64,000 bases of DNA, taken from contig JAXBDG010000008.1 of the NCBI GenBank assembly GCA_036320915.1, positions 124,001 through 188,000 on the forward strand. Reading direction: 5' to 3'. Below the pieces are notes generated by a model that was not told the origin of the DNA, ran no database searches, and saw nothing but the letters and a program-made list of their open reading frames with translations. Both the position numbers and the translations under genes were made by a program. The stretch is from Linnemannia elongata. Taxonomy: Eukaryota > Mortierellomycota > Mortierellomycetes > Mortierellales > Mortierellaceae. Positions 43,779 through 52,784 of this stretch are shown in pieces; the stretch's first letter is position 1, and the number at the start of each line of letters is the position of its first letter.

Positions 43779-44645
43779 CTAAGAAAGAATCTGACGTGGG
43801 GCACACCCTGCGCGCTCATGGGAACGAGGGTTTTTGCTGTATTTCAAGTAACGTTCATACTTTTCTCCCTCCTTGCCCTCGTCCATAATGTAGGAGTCCA
43901 GTAAGAGGTTGGCCCACTCTTGTGCGAGCGTGTAGTCCCCATACATCGCACTGATCTGGTAGCCATCATAGTAGAACGGAGTTTTCCCCTCGCCGCCAAT
44001 TTTATCCAAAAGGACCAGTACCTCGCGCACAAACTGGATGGATTTTTTTGGGGAGAAGCTGGCACTTGTCATAATAAGATCCGAGTAAATGTTGATTCGC
44101 CTGACAGTCGAATCATACAGTTCGTACTCTGGCTTGGGTGCTGCACAAAGATTGCAGTGGCACTCGAATTTGAAATTCTTTCGAAGGAACTCCATCCGAT
44201 CCTCGCGTACCAGAAAGGGCTCGAGATAGCTTGTCAGGATTTCGCTTCCTGAAGCAATATCTTCGATCGCATGCAGATATTCCTTCTTCATCTTGGGGTT
44301 CCATGTATGATGGACGTTCGGGGCGCAAGTATGGTTGACTCTGGACATGACTTTGTATACTGCGCAATCGACTCCATCTGACCCCAGTGGGAGTGCATTT
44401 GTTCTCACAATACCGATAGCGGTTGGGACGTCGAAGTGAATGTTGTGCAGGGCAAAGAACGATTTTTTGTCGAGCTCGGTCATGGCGTTGATTGCAAGCT
44501 GCGTTTTGATGAGGTCCCGGGAAGCAAAAACAAGCGGCTTTTCCGCGAGAATACACTCGCCTCGCTTTATATCTCGAGTGGCAAACATCCCCATGCCTTT
44601 GCCAGGTGCATCCTTGACAACGTAGCATTCTTGCCGAGCACTCAT
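43779..44645 (-). CDS. SET-domain protein (putative lysine methyltransferase)
   Basis: One exon encodes 288 residues starting MSARQECYVVKDAPGKGMGM. SET-domain blocks are visible in order: GKGMGMFATRDIKRGECILA (SET-N), SRVNHTCAPNVHHTWN (the pseudoknot N-H-x-C motif) and ILTSYLEPFLVREDRMEFLR (with the catalytic-type Tyr). A post-SET-like CHCNLC Cys cluster follows. There is no MYND zinc finger, unlike full SMYD proteins, so it resembles the short SET-only fungal proteins. It probably binds S-adenosylmethionine and methylates lysine on a protein; the substrate is unknown. The C-terminal about 100 residues form a helical tail. The frame is intact, with a TATA box and a 23-bp repeat array upstream. 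Confidence 0.88.
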   Translation of the reverse strand: MSARQECYVVKDAPGKGMGMFATRDIKRGECILAEKPLVFASRDLIKTQLAINAMTELDKKSFFALHNIHFDVPTAIGIVRTNALPLGSDGVDCAVYKVMSRVNHTCAPNVHHTWNPKMKKEYLHAIEDIASGSEILTSYLEPFLVREDRMEFLRKNFKFECHCNLCAAPKPEYELYDSTVRRINIYSDLIMTSASFSPKKSIQFVREVLVLLDKIGGEGKTPFYYDGYQISAMYGDYTLAQEWANLLLDSYIMDEGKEGEKYERYLKYSKNPRSHERAGCAPRQILS

Positions 44646-44699
44646 GTCGTTCCTTGTGGCGCCAAATGCAGAAGAGAAGAGAGGGTTTTGGGATAGATG

Positions 44700-44788
44700 G
44701 GTTGCTGGTTTAAGGATGTATGGGTTGCTAGTATGGGGATTTCTGGGTTGCTAGTATGGGGATGGATGGTTTGCTGGTTTGGGGATCG
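44700..44788. repeat. 23-bp tandem repeat in the SET-gene leader
   Basis: Four imperfect copies of GGTTGCTAGTATGGGGATGG-type units (about 23 bp) lie between the TATA box (about 44800) and the ATG (44645) of the minus-strand SET gene, so they should be part of its 5' UTR. Confidence 0.8.
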
Positions 44789-44793
44789 AGACA

Positions 44794-44806
44794 CATTTAT
44801 ACTTTC
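44794..44806 (-). promoter_or_regulatory. TATA box of the SET-domain gene
   Basis: On the minus strand AAAGTATAAATGT, about 150 bp before the ATG. Confidence 0.5.
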
Positions 44807-44934
44807 GAGCAGAGTCCTCTCAATTATTCACACGCTCAACTTTGCATGCTTCCCCCTTGTGTCGCCAAACTCACCATCCATCTTCATTTTGGGCTATGTG
44901 CAGCACGCTAGACTAGACTAGGACAAGACAAGCC

Positions 44935-45055
44935 TTGTTGGGGCTTGTTTTGCCTTTTGCTGTGCTTTTTGCTATGCCTTTTGCTTCGTCTTTTGCTTTT
45001 CCTTTTGCTTCTCCTTTTCCTTTGCCTTTTGCTTTGCCTTTTGTTTATTTTCAAG
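44935..45055. repeat. 12-bp tandem repeat TGCCTTTTGCTT type
   Basis: About nine degenerate copies of a 12-bp unit (ctttgccttttg). On the minus strand they read as a Lys/Arg/Gln/Ser-rich run inside a frame with no other coding signal. An LSU rRNA fragment follows about 100 bp later. Confidence 0.75.
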
Positions 45056-45151
45056 GGAACTGAGGAAAATTCATGGGTAACGTAGGACAAAATGAACCTT
45101 CCTACTTTCTCAAAATCGAAACCAAATTGAACCTCATCCTTCTCACTCTTC

Positions 45152-45218
45152 CAGGGATAACTGGCTTGCGACAGCCAGGCGTTCATAGCAACATTGCTTT
45201 TGATCCTTCGATGTGGGC
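45152..45218 (+). repeat. LSU rRNA gene fragment, copy 4 (longest)
   Basis: Contains agggataactggcttgcg, acagccaggcgttcatagc, aacattgcttttgatcc and ttcgatgtgggc. The AGGGATAACTGGCTTG start is the universally conserved peptidyl-transferase loop region of LSU rRNA, so the assignment is secure. Several substitutions show it is not a functional gene. Confidence 0.85.
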
Positions 45219-45513
45219 ATTGCAACCAGTAGAGTAGTCAATTCAACACGATATGTTGGGATAAAGCTCATTGTTCTATAGATTTGTTAGTGTCGCGATT
45301 CCAGACTGGGTCAGCTAGCAGAGCAGAGACGGTCCTTTTCACCAGGTGCGGGGCAAGGCGGGGCGGATGTGGGGTTGATGGATGGAGGGGGTTTTTAAGG
45401 GCAAGGATCAATGGCAAGGACAAAGGGCAAGGTGGTTTCAAGGTGGAGGCGGCGATGATCGTGGGCGCAACTGGCCTTATGTCGATGGGCGCAACAGTTA
45501 GTAAGATCAACAT

Positions 45514-45544
<31 letters not shown>

Positions 45545-45710
45545 GGCTTCCGTCATTTCCAAATTAGTATGCCATGGACAAGTTTTTTTTTAGCGCTTCT
45601 AACATTTATGATTAGATATTTTGATCCGAGATTGACAAGCAAAGACGATGACATAGATATGCCTTTTTAATCCATATTTCCCACGTTTCTTGAGAGACTA
45701 AGAACAGCCA
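45219..45710. other. Intergenic with a long poly-T tract
   Basis: A T run of about 32 lies at 45513-45544. The flanking GC-rich stretch 45300-45500 has open frames on both strands but no recognisable product. Confidence 0.4.
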
Positions 45711-45926
45711 TCAACGATTAGAGCAGCACCACTTTCCAGGTGGGCATCCTGCATCACAACTATTGTTTGGTCCACAAGTTTCGTATTGCGTGTTCTTGCA
45801 GAGGCCCAACCAGTCTTTATCACGGCAAGAAACACATCCTTTGGCAGAGGTGGTGCCGATGGCCGACAAGACTAGACACAATGTCACACAGACAAAAAGG
45901 AGAATACTCGACGATCTAATCGACAC
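45711..45926 (-). CDS. Small cysteine-rich secreted protein, GTG in place of ATG
   Basis: The frame encodes a hydrophobic leader (SILLFVCVTLCLVLSAIGTT) followed by a mature peptide of about 43 residues with eight Cys: CVSC, LC, TC, SC, GC and a terminal WCCSNR. The pattern resembles knottin or defensin-like effectors. On the minus strand a TATA box (46188-46198) precedes a 5' exon (to 46036). A consensus donor and an acceptor bound a 105-nt intron (46035-45931) that contains a poly-T run, and exon 2 starts at 45930. No ATG lies in frame upstream, in either exon: the first codon is GTG at 45924-45926. So either the ATG has mutated, translation starts at a non-AUG codon, or the model misses an exon. 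The coding part is otherwise intact. The role is unknown; secretion is inferred from the leader. Confidence 0.65.
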   Translation of the reverse strand: MSIRSSSILLFVCVTLCLVLSAIGTTSAKGCVSCRDKDWLGLCKNTQYETCGPNNSCDAGCPPGKWCCSNR

Positions 45927-46187
45927 TTTTCTACTTCATATCAACCAAAAAAAAAAAAAAAAAAAAAAAAATAGATCTTAATGACGAGCAATCCTTACGT
46001 CAATTGATTCATGAAGAGCAAACCCAGGGTCTTACCTAGAAGTGAGGCGCGGTCTGGTGGGGAGTTTTGCAATGGTTCTTGTAGACGTTGTTTGCAAGTC
46101 TGGAATCTTGAAAAGGGATTGGTTTAGTTAAGTAGTCTTGAGGCGGGGTTGATTGAGTTGGTGTCAAAGCTAGAAGGAGCGACTTCC

Positions 46188-46198
46188 TTTATATACTC
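46188..46198 (-). promoter_or_regulatory. TATA box of the cysteine-rich protein gene
   Basis: GAGTATATAAAGG on the minus strand, about 150 bp upstream of the proposed 5' intron. Confidence 0.6.
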
Positions 46199-46227
46199 GA
46201 TACAAAAGTGTTTCTTTGTGGACAGAG

Positions 46228-46480
46228 CGAGAGAGAATGTCAGAGGAGGGATGCATAAAAAAAGATAAAGGTTAGAACGACCGAGGAGAGGAATGCCTAA
46301 AAAAAAAAGATCAAGGGTTAGAGCGAAAGAGGAGAGGGATGCATAAAAAAAGATCAGGGTTCGAGCGAGAGAGGAGAGGAATGCATAAAAGATCAAGGGT
46401 TAGAGCGAGAGAGGTGGGATGCATAAAAAAAGATAAGGGTTAATGCGAGCGAGGAGAGGGATGCAAAATTGGCCAAGGGA
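46228..46480. repeat. Minisatellite with 40-50-bp units
   Basis: Six imperfect units of the form GAGCGAGAGAGGAGAGG, then GATGCATAAAAAAAGAT and CAAGGGTTA. It lies just upstream of the cysteine-rich gene promoter and shares the GATCAAGGG core with the tracts at 30953-31290 and 43150-43565. An LSU rRNA fragment follows at 46526. Confidence 0.85.
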
Positions 46481-46525
46481 GAGCGACAGAGAACAGACAC
46501 AAAAACAATATCAAGGGGGGTGAGG

Positions 46526-46591
46526 CTGGCTTGCTGCAGCCTAGCGTAAGCGTTCGTAGCGACGCTGCCTTTTGATCCTTTGATGCCGGCT
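46526..46591 (+). repeat. LSU rRNA gene fragment, copy 5
   Basis: Contains ctggcttgctgcagcc, an insertion (tagcgt) and aagcgttcgtagcgacg, then tgccttttgatcc and gatgccggct. It shares the diverged positions of copy 1, so both belong to the same repeat lineage. Confidence 0.75.
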
Positions 46592-47327
46592 TTTTCAAAC
46601 ATTGCTTCGGAAGGAATTTGAGGTCTCTGTGGTAATTTGTTAACTATAAGTCGGTTCAACATACTATCGCATGACCATCAGCTTTTATTTTGAGATAAAG
46701 TTCATCATGCCAACCTCAGCACCTCTCTCCCCTGTCAAAAAAAAATCCCGCGCAGCCTTCAAGATCTGGGCTTGAAATAGATTATAGGAGAACCGGATTC
46801 TAAATCCATATCCTTCAAATGCGCTGGTAGCCCAATAGCTGAGAAGCGCAAGTGAACAGCCGTGGTGTTCACCTTGGCTGCCAAAAAAAAAACGCGACAT
46901 CGCGACAAAGTTCAACAGGGGAGGAGGTTCTTCACGACATTATACACTTGACCATGAGAATCCTTGGAAAAACGACTGAAGTCGAAGGACATTTGTAGTA
47001 GCGACCCGCTACCTTTGAGGCGTCGGTCCCTTGAATTCGCCGTACAAAGTTTCTTCCCTTGCCTCCGTCAGCCCTATGACATCCGGCTGCAACGATTGTC
47101 CATCCTGCCGAAGCTGCGCTTTCCTAGTTTTGCCCACTGATTTGAACGTATTAGCACTATAGAAATAAATAAATAAACAGACTTTATGAGGACAAAAGTT
47201 GTCACACAACTAAGCAGAAACGTACCATGTAAACTTTGTCTAAAGCTGGATGGCCATGACTTTCTTCAAGGCCAACTATTACCATAAGACAATTCGACTC
47301 GGACCCCAGACCATGGTCGCAAATTGA
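46526..47327 (+). repeat. Dispersed repeat, copy B (about 0.8 kb)
   Basis: Aligns with 30088-30926 (copy A) from the rRNA fragment through cgactcggaccccagaccat. It has small deletions relative to A (for example around 46760 and 46935). It ends where the ceramide-synthase relic begins. Confidence 0.8.
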
Positions 47328-47349
47328 GCAGCCTTGTACATCGCCAAAA

Positions 47350-47620
47350 TGATTTGTTCGAACCATTGTGAGTATAGATCCAGGCAACGACAAAGAAAAC
47401 AAACCCAACATTGGCAGTCTGGCCCTTCTGACAATACTTGAGTATCTTGCAAGCGGTAAGGACAATATCCGATAAATCCATGGCGCACAGGATGATGTGT
47501 CCGATAAGGGTCAAGTCAAACGAGTACGAAAGTCCAATGGAGAGTCAGGTGATGACTTGATGGTTCAAGAACTTGAGGAAACCCTTGTGGCGTTTCTCAA
47601 TACCTTATACTGCGCGGAGG
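47350..47620 (-). pseudogene. Ceramide synthase (Lag1/Lac1, TLC domain) pseudogene fragment
   Basis: Reading leftwards on the minus strand: GIEKRHKGFLKFLNHQVIT, an in-frame TGA at about 47550, then LSIGLSYSFDLTLIGHIIL and CAMDLSDIVLTACKILKYCQ, followed by a hydrophobic VGFVFFVVAWIYT. This is the core of the TLC domain: the HH-type motif degraded to NHQV, then the characteristic DxSD element. Homology stops close to dispersed repeat copy B. Ceramide synthases are multi-pass ER enzymes of about 400 residues that acylate sphingoid bases. Only about 90 residues remain here, with a stop, so this is a relic. Confidence 0.75.
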
Positions 47621-48178
47621 ATCTGTTGAACTCAGACGCCCCCGATCGAGCTATCTCCCTCACATACGCGTCTTGGCCATCGCGCCTCTTTCTCGCACGC
47701 GCTTCTCCTTTTGTCTCTTGCTTGCTCGCCAGTCAGATTTTGTAGCCTCTGTTGTGTTTTTCATCCTTACTTTCGGTCAATTCTTCTCACTCGCTTCATT
47801 ATTCTCTCTCTTTTCATATCCTCCATTCTCGCTTCTTCCTTCTAAGTCTTGCTTTCTGTATCCAAATACATACACTCATTCTTTCAGTGATAAGAGTTGC
47901 CCCTCCCAGGACGACATTGCGTACATGTTCATAGGATGCAACCAAAACATTGAAGACTATAAAGCAATTACAAGAACCGAAAGCTGAGGAGAAGTGAAGT
48001 CATGAACGTTTCGCAAGTGAAAGGATGGATTAAAAGTATTATTATTTAAGGTTTGGTGCTTGAGGTTATAGGGTAATGGATAGAGAGGAGACAAAGCAAG
48101 AAGGAAAAACAAAATCTACTCTCTCTCATCTATATCTTTTTTTTTGTGTTGTTGGTTGTTGTTAAAACAAACAGTTCT
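47621..48178. other. Intergenic; no gene supported
   Basis: A CT-rich stretch (47680-47860) may be the old promoter of the ceramide-synthase gene. AT-rich sequence near 48040-48170 is likely the 3' UTR of the next gene. Confidence 0.4.
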
Positions 48179-48547
48179 TTACAAGCATCCAAAGAAGATC
48201 AACATGCCGTTGGAGATGCTCTGGGGCTTTTTCTTATCAAAGACCGCCTTGTTCTTGCCCCACTGGACGACCAACTTGCCGCCGTTAATAGTGCAGGGGG
48301 CATCATCGGTGACCTTCCACTGACCGTCCTTGGAAGCGTAGGTCTTCTTTTTGAAGAGGTCAGTGCCCTGGATGTTCAACACCTCGTGGTAGCCGTTGGG
48401 ACCCCACATGCCGTAGTCAATGGTGCATTTGGTGTGCTCGCCGACGAGGTTGTAGTCGGGCTTGTAGTTGAACGTGACGCTGTTGCAGCCGGCTGAGACG
48501 GAGCTGGCGAGGACGGCGAGGGCAGGGATGGCAATGGTGAAACGCAT
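48179..48547 (-). CDS. Small secreted protein, 122 residues
   Basis: Starts with ATG at 48547. MRFTIAIPALAVLASSVSA is a typical signal peptide with an A-x-A-like end (SVSA). The mature part begins GCNSVTFNYKPDYNLVGEHT, has four Cys (about residues 21, 41, 85 and 121) and is rich in Lys, Gly and aromatic residues, suggesting a compact beta-fold with two disulphides. It ends GMLIFFGCL. There is a single exon, a TATA box at 48785-48796 and a leader of about 200 bp. No family is recognised; secreted effector or cell-surface roles are inferences from size, signal peptide and location in the repeat-rich compartment. Confidence 0.82.
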   Translation of the reverse strand: MRFTIAIPALAVLASSVSAGCNSVTFNYKPDYNLVGEHTKCTIDYGMWGPNGYHEVLNIQGTDLFKKKTYASKDGQWKVTDDAPCTINGGKLVVQWGKNKAVFDKKKPQSISNGMLIFFGCL

Positions 48548-48784
48548 TTTGAACTAGAGGTTTGGTGGGGTTGAGGCTTGGAAGCTTGAAGTCTAAAGAG
48601 GTGTAGGTGAAAGGAGATATTGATCGTTTGTCAGATTATTTTTTCTTCTTGCAATTGACGGCAACGGTTGGTAAGAGATGGCAAGGACTGAAGCGAAGCA
48701 GGAGAAGAGTGTGGAGGAGAGGCTTTACTTGAAGAGTGGATTGGTGGATGTGTTAGAATTGTGTTTTGGTGAGGATTCTTGTTC

Positions 48785-48796
48785 CTTTTATACTCC
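48785..48796 (-). promoter_or_regulatory. TATA box of the 122-residue secreted protein gene
   Basis: GGAGTATAAAAGG on the minus strand, about 240 bp before the ATG. Confidence 0.55.
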
Positions 48797-51671
48797 TTTT
48801 CTCGACAACAACTGACGAGGACGACTGTTGGCAATATCTTGGCGCTGGTGAAAAGTCGACGTTGACCAGAGTGCGGATGGCAAAGCCGTTAAGAAACACA
48901 ACGCTCCCTGTATTAAACATAGTGCGTCTAGGCGGGTCAATATAATAGCACTCTACAATTGCATGCCGTCCATTGGAAATGAGTGGCATTCAATTGAGGA
49001 GCCTCGTATGTGACAGAACATACTACCTCATCACTCGCCAAGAATCCGACCATAGTAAACCAATGAATTGGTCAGAGAAGACAGATGAATGGGAATGGAA
49101 GAGCTTACAGTTGTAGAGTTTTTTTTTTATTGAAAGTGAATAACATTCAGTCAACGCTAAATCCCTTTAATAAAAGATATTGGGCTGTATAAACGCGATA
49201 TCTAATCATGCAAGGCGAATAGATGCAACGGATTCATTTGAAGCATTGAAGAGTCTCATGTGCAGGAAGGACCCAGGTCATTTTTTTTTTTGGCTTCCAA
49301 ACGGACATTCAACAAGTTAGGATAAGCAGGTCCTGCTGCCAAGAAAGAAACTTTGTTTAATTTAATCGGCAATGACAGCTCCTTTGTTCATATGAGAAAA
49401 ATTCGACTCAATGGGAAAACGCTTATTAGGGCAATGGGTATTTTGGTCGCGAAGAAAAAACATTCACGCTGAGCTCGAGAATGAGGGAAGAGAATGTTGT
49501 GCTGAAGGTAAGCTATTAACCTTTGTTCAAGGGGAAGTAAAAAAAGCATACGATGTTAACATTTTCAATATTCACCAATGAACTCCCTGCAGCATTTCAG
49601 AAGTAGGAAAAGCAAGGAAAGGGGAAGGAGGTAGTGGTGGTGGTAGTATAGTAAAACATTAGCCTGCAAAACATAAGAAGATAGTCGAAAGAGGAGAAAG
49701 GAATGTAACTGTCACAGTTTGCGATAGGAACGAACGTATCAGGATCAAGGAGTAAAAAAACCCAAAAGATTGGTCTATGGACGCTTTCCCTGAGAACTTT
49801 AAAGAAGAAAAAAACTTTATAACCAAAGCGAGCCGTAGTTCAATCGACAACTGCAGGCATGCTTTCCTTTTTCTTCTCTATTCGGCAAGCGGGACATGTC
49901 TGACAATGGCGCCAATTGGGCTATGCACAGGGCTGTATATTTTGTGCAACCTTATTTTTCAGGTTCCGATATGTGCGTTGATAATAAACGCCATTGTTCA
50001 TCGCTTTTTTTTCTCGTTCGGGACGAATTAAGGGGGGAAGCGCTCTTTCTTTCACAAGGACTTAAGTATTCTCTCGACTTTTTTACGAGCCATTGCTCTC
50101 TCCCTTGGGCTGTAAGACGACAAATGGCATCAGTCCTAACGGTCATAGAGCGGTGAGGGTACCCTTTGCATCTTTGTCACCGTCGAAACTATACTCTTTC
50201 GGTCGGAATATATCTATCAAAAAGGAAGCTCCTCCCGCTGCGTGTTCACTTTCATGCGATGATGCATATTATCTTTGTTGCCTCCAGTCTGAACCGTTGG
50301 ATGCAAGGTAATTTGGTCAGAGAAAGGTGGACTGAACTTTTTTTTTTCTACTTTGCGGGTGTTTGATTCTCATGCATTACTGGGAAGAAGGACTGTCTTA
50401 GGCGTCGAATGTCATTGGTGTTCTTTTATTTTTGCCTTGGGCTATGCCATTGGGGTTGGAGCATGCAATCTCGAAGTATTGGAAAAATACAGCCTTGTCA
50501 AAACTCTCAACCTTGGATCTATTTGACAGAGGGGAACAGGTAAAAAGGAAATGGCGAGTGAATTTTTATGCGGGTTGATCACTTTCCTGTCATTGTTGAC
50601 TGCAGTAGTTTATAGGCATGTCCTACTCACTCAGTATCAATATCGATCTTTAGTCATTAAAATGGTCAGGTACTATATGTTTAAGTTTTATTTTTTATTT
50701 TAGGGGAGGCCTTCGACTACCTGTTTGCCTTCATCGTAGGGGTTAACTCTAACCGACACTGCTATCTATGTAAGACAACACGAAAAGGTCCAAATGCATC
50801 AGGATGAGAATATTAAGAGCTAAGAGTAGGACAAGAATCATTATCTCCCGCGGAGAGGGTGAGCATAAGTGTTTGGATTCGATACTTGACATTAGAAGGA
50901 CCTATACAAAAGAGTAAGTTGCAAGAAAAAGTTTCTATCCTAATACAGCTTTCTATGCAAGAAGAGCAAACTAAGTTTGGCTTGGATGTTTTGTCACTTC
51001 TACATCAGAGTGACATTTTTACCTAGAAATGAGAAACGCCTTTTCGCCACATAAATACATAAATACGTATTATTGACATTAGGTACACCGAATGGTCGTC
51101 GGTTTCTATCGCCTAATGTTCATTGCCACAATCAATTTGCTACATGACACTACGGAGGAGCAACGCTGGTACTGTATGTTTTTTAGGCTTGTGCAGCTGT
51201 CGTGGTTCCGTTGGGGTGACTCTGCTTGAGAAGAATGGAGGTAGTGTTGTCGAAGGAAAACGATATGGAATGTATTTCCTCCCGGGTTGGAGGATTTAGA
51301 TCTCATCTTTTATTTTTTTTGAGGGGAGAAGCTAGGTATGAGAAGAGTGATGCTCCACTGTACTAGATTTGGTGGCGTGAAATTTGTCATCATTTGCGTT
51401 TCAGTAGACTTGATTTCAGCGCTGGTTATTGATTTATTATTTTTCAACTGCAAGCTATTTATCCGCTGTCTACTGAGCCGCCGTCGATTCTTCAGTAAGA
51501 CTCTATCTCTACCGCCCAAAGAAACGAAAGGAGACCATCGCTCACACGTGTCGTCCTATACAGGAGAATATGAGAATTAGAACCGGGAAACAAGCACAGC
51601 TGAAACAACGCAAACAGAAAATCGACGCGTCTCTCAGTTCTTACATGAAACAAGCTCTTTAGGCTAGCAGC
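48797..51671. other. About 2.9 kb without a supportable gene
   Basis: AT-rich sequence with short unbiased frames (longest about 86 codons near 49896-50156). I found no domain, RNA gene or repeat that could be supported. Confidence 0.45.
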
Positions 51672-52651
51672 TCAATCAAAATCAACGATATCTCGCAGTG
51701 TAATACGCAGCTGTGCAACACTCTCTTGCAACTCTCTCACTTGCTTCTTGAGTTTGTGGTTTTTCGGGACTAAATCATATAAGTGAGCCTTCACCGTTTC
51801 CATATGATTCTCCACGGTAGCCATGTCACTTCCTACTGCCCTTTTGAAGGTCTCGACGTTCTTTTTTTGGTTGTCAACATCGGCCATCAGCCAATCGCCT
51901 TGGTCGCTGATCCGTTCCATCCATTCTTCCAGTTTCTTGATTCGTGCTGCATCGGATCGCAAGGCATTCATCCGTCTCGTCCCTTCTTGTGCGTCAAGCC
52001 GGAGGTGTGCCTTGATCTGTTTCGTCAGCTCTTCCTGTTCGTTGACTCGCCCGTCAAGTTGGTCTATAGTTTGAGCAAGAAACGCCACGCTCAGTAAGAG
52101 TTGATGGACATCGGCACCGGAAGCGCATGTGAAGGGTTCAGGAGGAGGAGGAGCAGAAGTGGAATTGCCCAACTCTGATGGTCCATTCGTGCCGCTAGGA
52201 GAGGTGTCGTTGGTGTTCAGATCTCTAGGCGAGTTGAGAAGAGTCACGTCATCCGAATTCGATCCTTCAGACAAGTTTGAAGGGGCAGAGGAGAGTGTTG
52301 ATGCTGATGATAAAGTTGAGGAGCACCGAATGAGAGCAGGTGTAGCGGCGCCGGTAGTAGCGATGGCCTTTTGTTTACTCTCGGCCCGCTGGTCACGCTT
52401 GAAGAGATGGCAATGCTTGTGGTGCTCCGCTGGGTTAGTTTGGAGGATCGACGCATGATCACATTCCTTGTGAGGGCAGGGGTAATACATTCCGCGCTCG
52501 GATCTCGATGGATCAAGAGCTGCACAAGACTCCCGTTGGCGGCCTTGATCTCGACGGGCTCGGGATCATGGTATAATTTCCTGTGCTCGGCTGTCTGATT
52601 TTCCTTGGGCAGAGAGCAATTGAAGTAGTCGGTGCACAATAGACGGGACAT
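51672..52651 (-). pseudogene. Zinc-finger/coiled-coil protein, frameshifted paralogue
   Basis: From the ATG at 52651 the frame reads MSRLLCTDYFNCSLPKENQT with a C-x5-C-x10-H-x4-H finger, then LLIHRDPS. Near 52490-52496 it leaves the family. The next frame continues MYYPCPHKECDHASILQTNP, a C-x4-C-x12-H-x2-H finger, and runs to the stop at 51672. Comparison with the intact paralogue at 59475-60296 (DPNRGMYYPCPHPECDH) shows that one base is missing at the junction. The rest is a Ser/Thr-rich linker and a long C-terminal coiled coil (VETFKRAVGSDMATVENHME). A TATA box lies at 52773-52784. Function is unknown; nucleic-acid or protein binding is suggested by the fingers. Confidence 0.75.
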
Positions 52652-52772
52652 CGCAAAAATGTTGGAAAGTGAAAGTTGACGGTTATTGATATGGAAAGTT
52701 AGAGAATGGGAGTGAAGAAGGGAGAAGGAAAGAGATAGAGTTGAAGGAGGTGATGATGTTGAATTCGATGGC

Positions 52773-52784
52773 AATTTATAGAGC
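52773..52784 (-). promoter_or_regulatory. TATA box of the frameshifted zinc-finger gene
   Basis: CTCTATAAATTGC on the minus strand about 125 bp before the ATG. Confidence 0.5.

Noticed and set aside
47497..47745. Plus-strand frame reading DKGQVKRVRKSNGESGDDL
   Set aside because: It is antisense to the ceramide-synthase TLC relic, which gives a recognisable domain on the minus strand.
48797..51671. Search for a hidden gene in the 2.9-kb gap
   Set aside because: No exon chain, domain or RNA structure could be supported; frames are short and unbiased.
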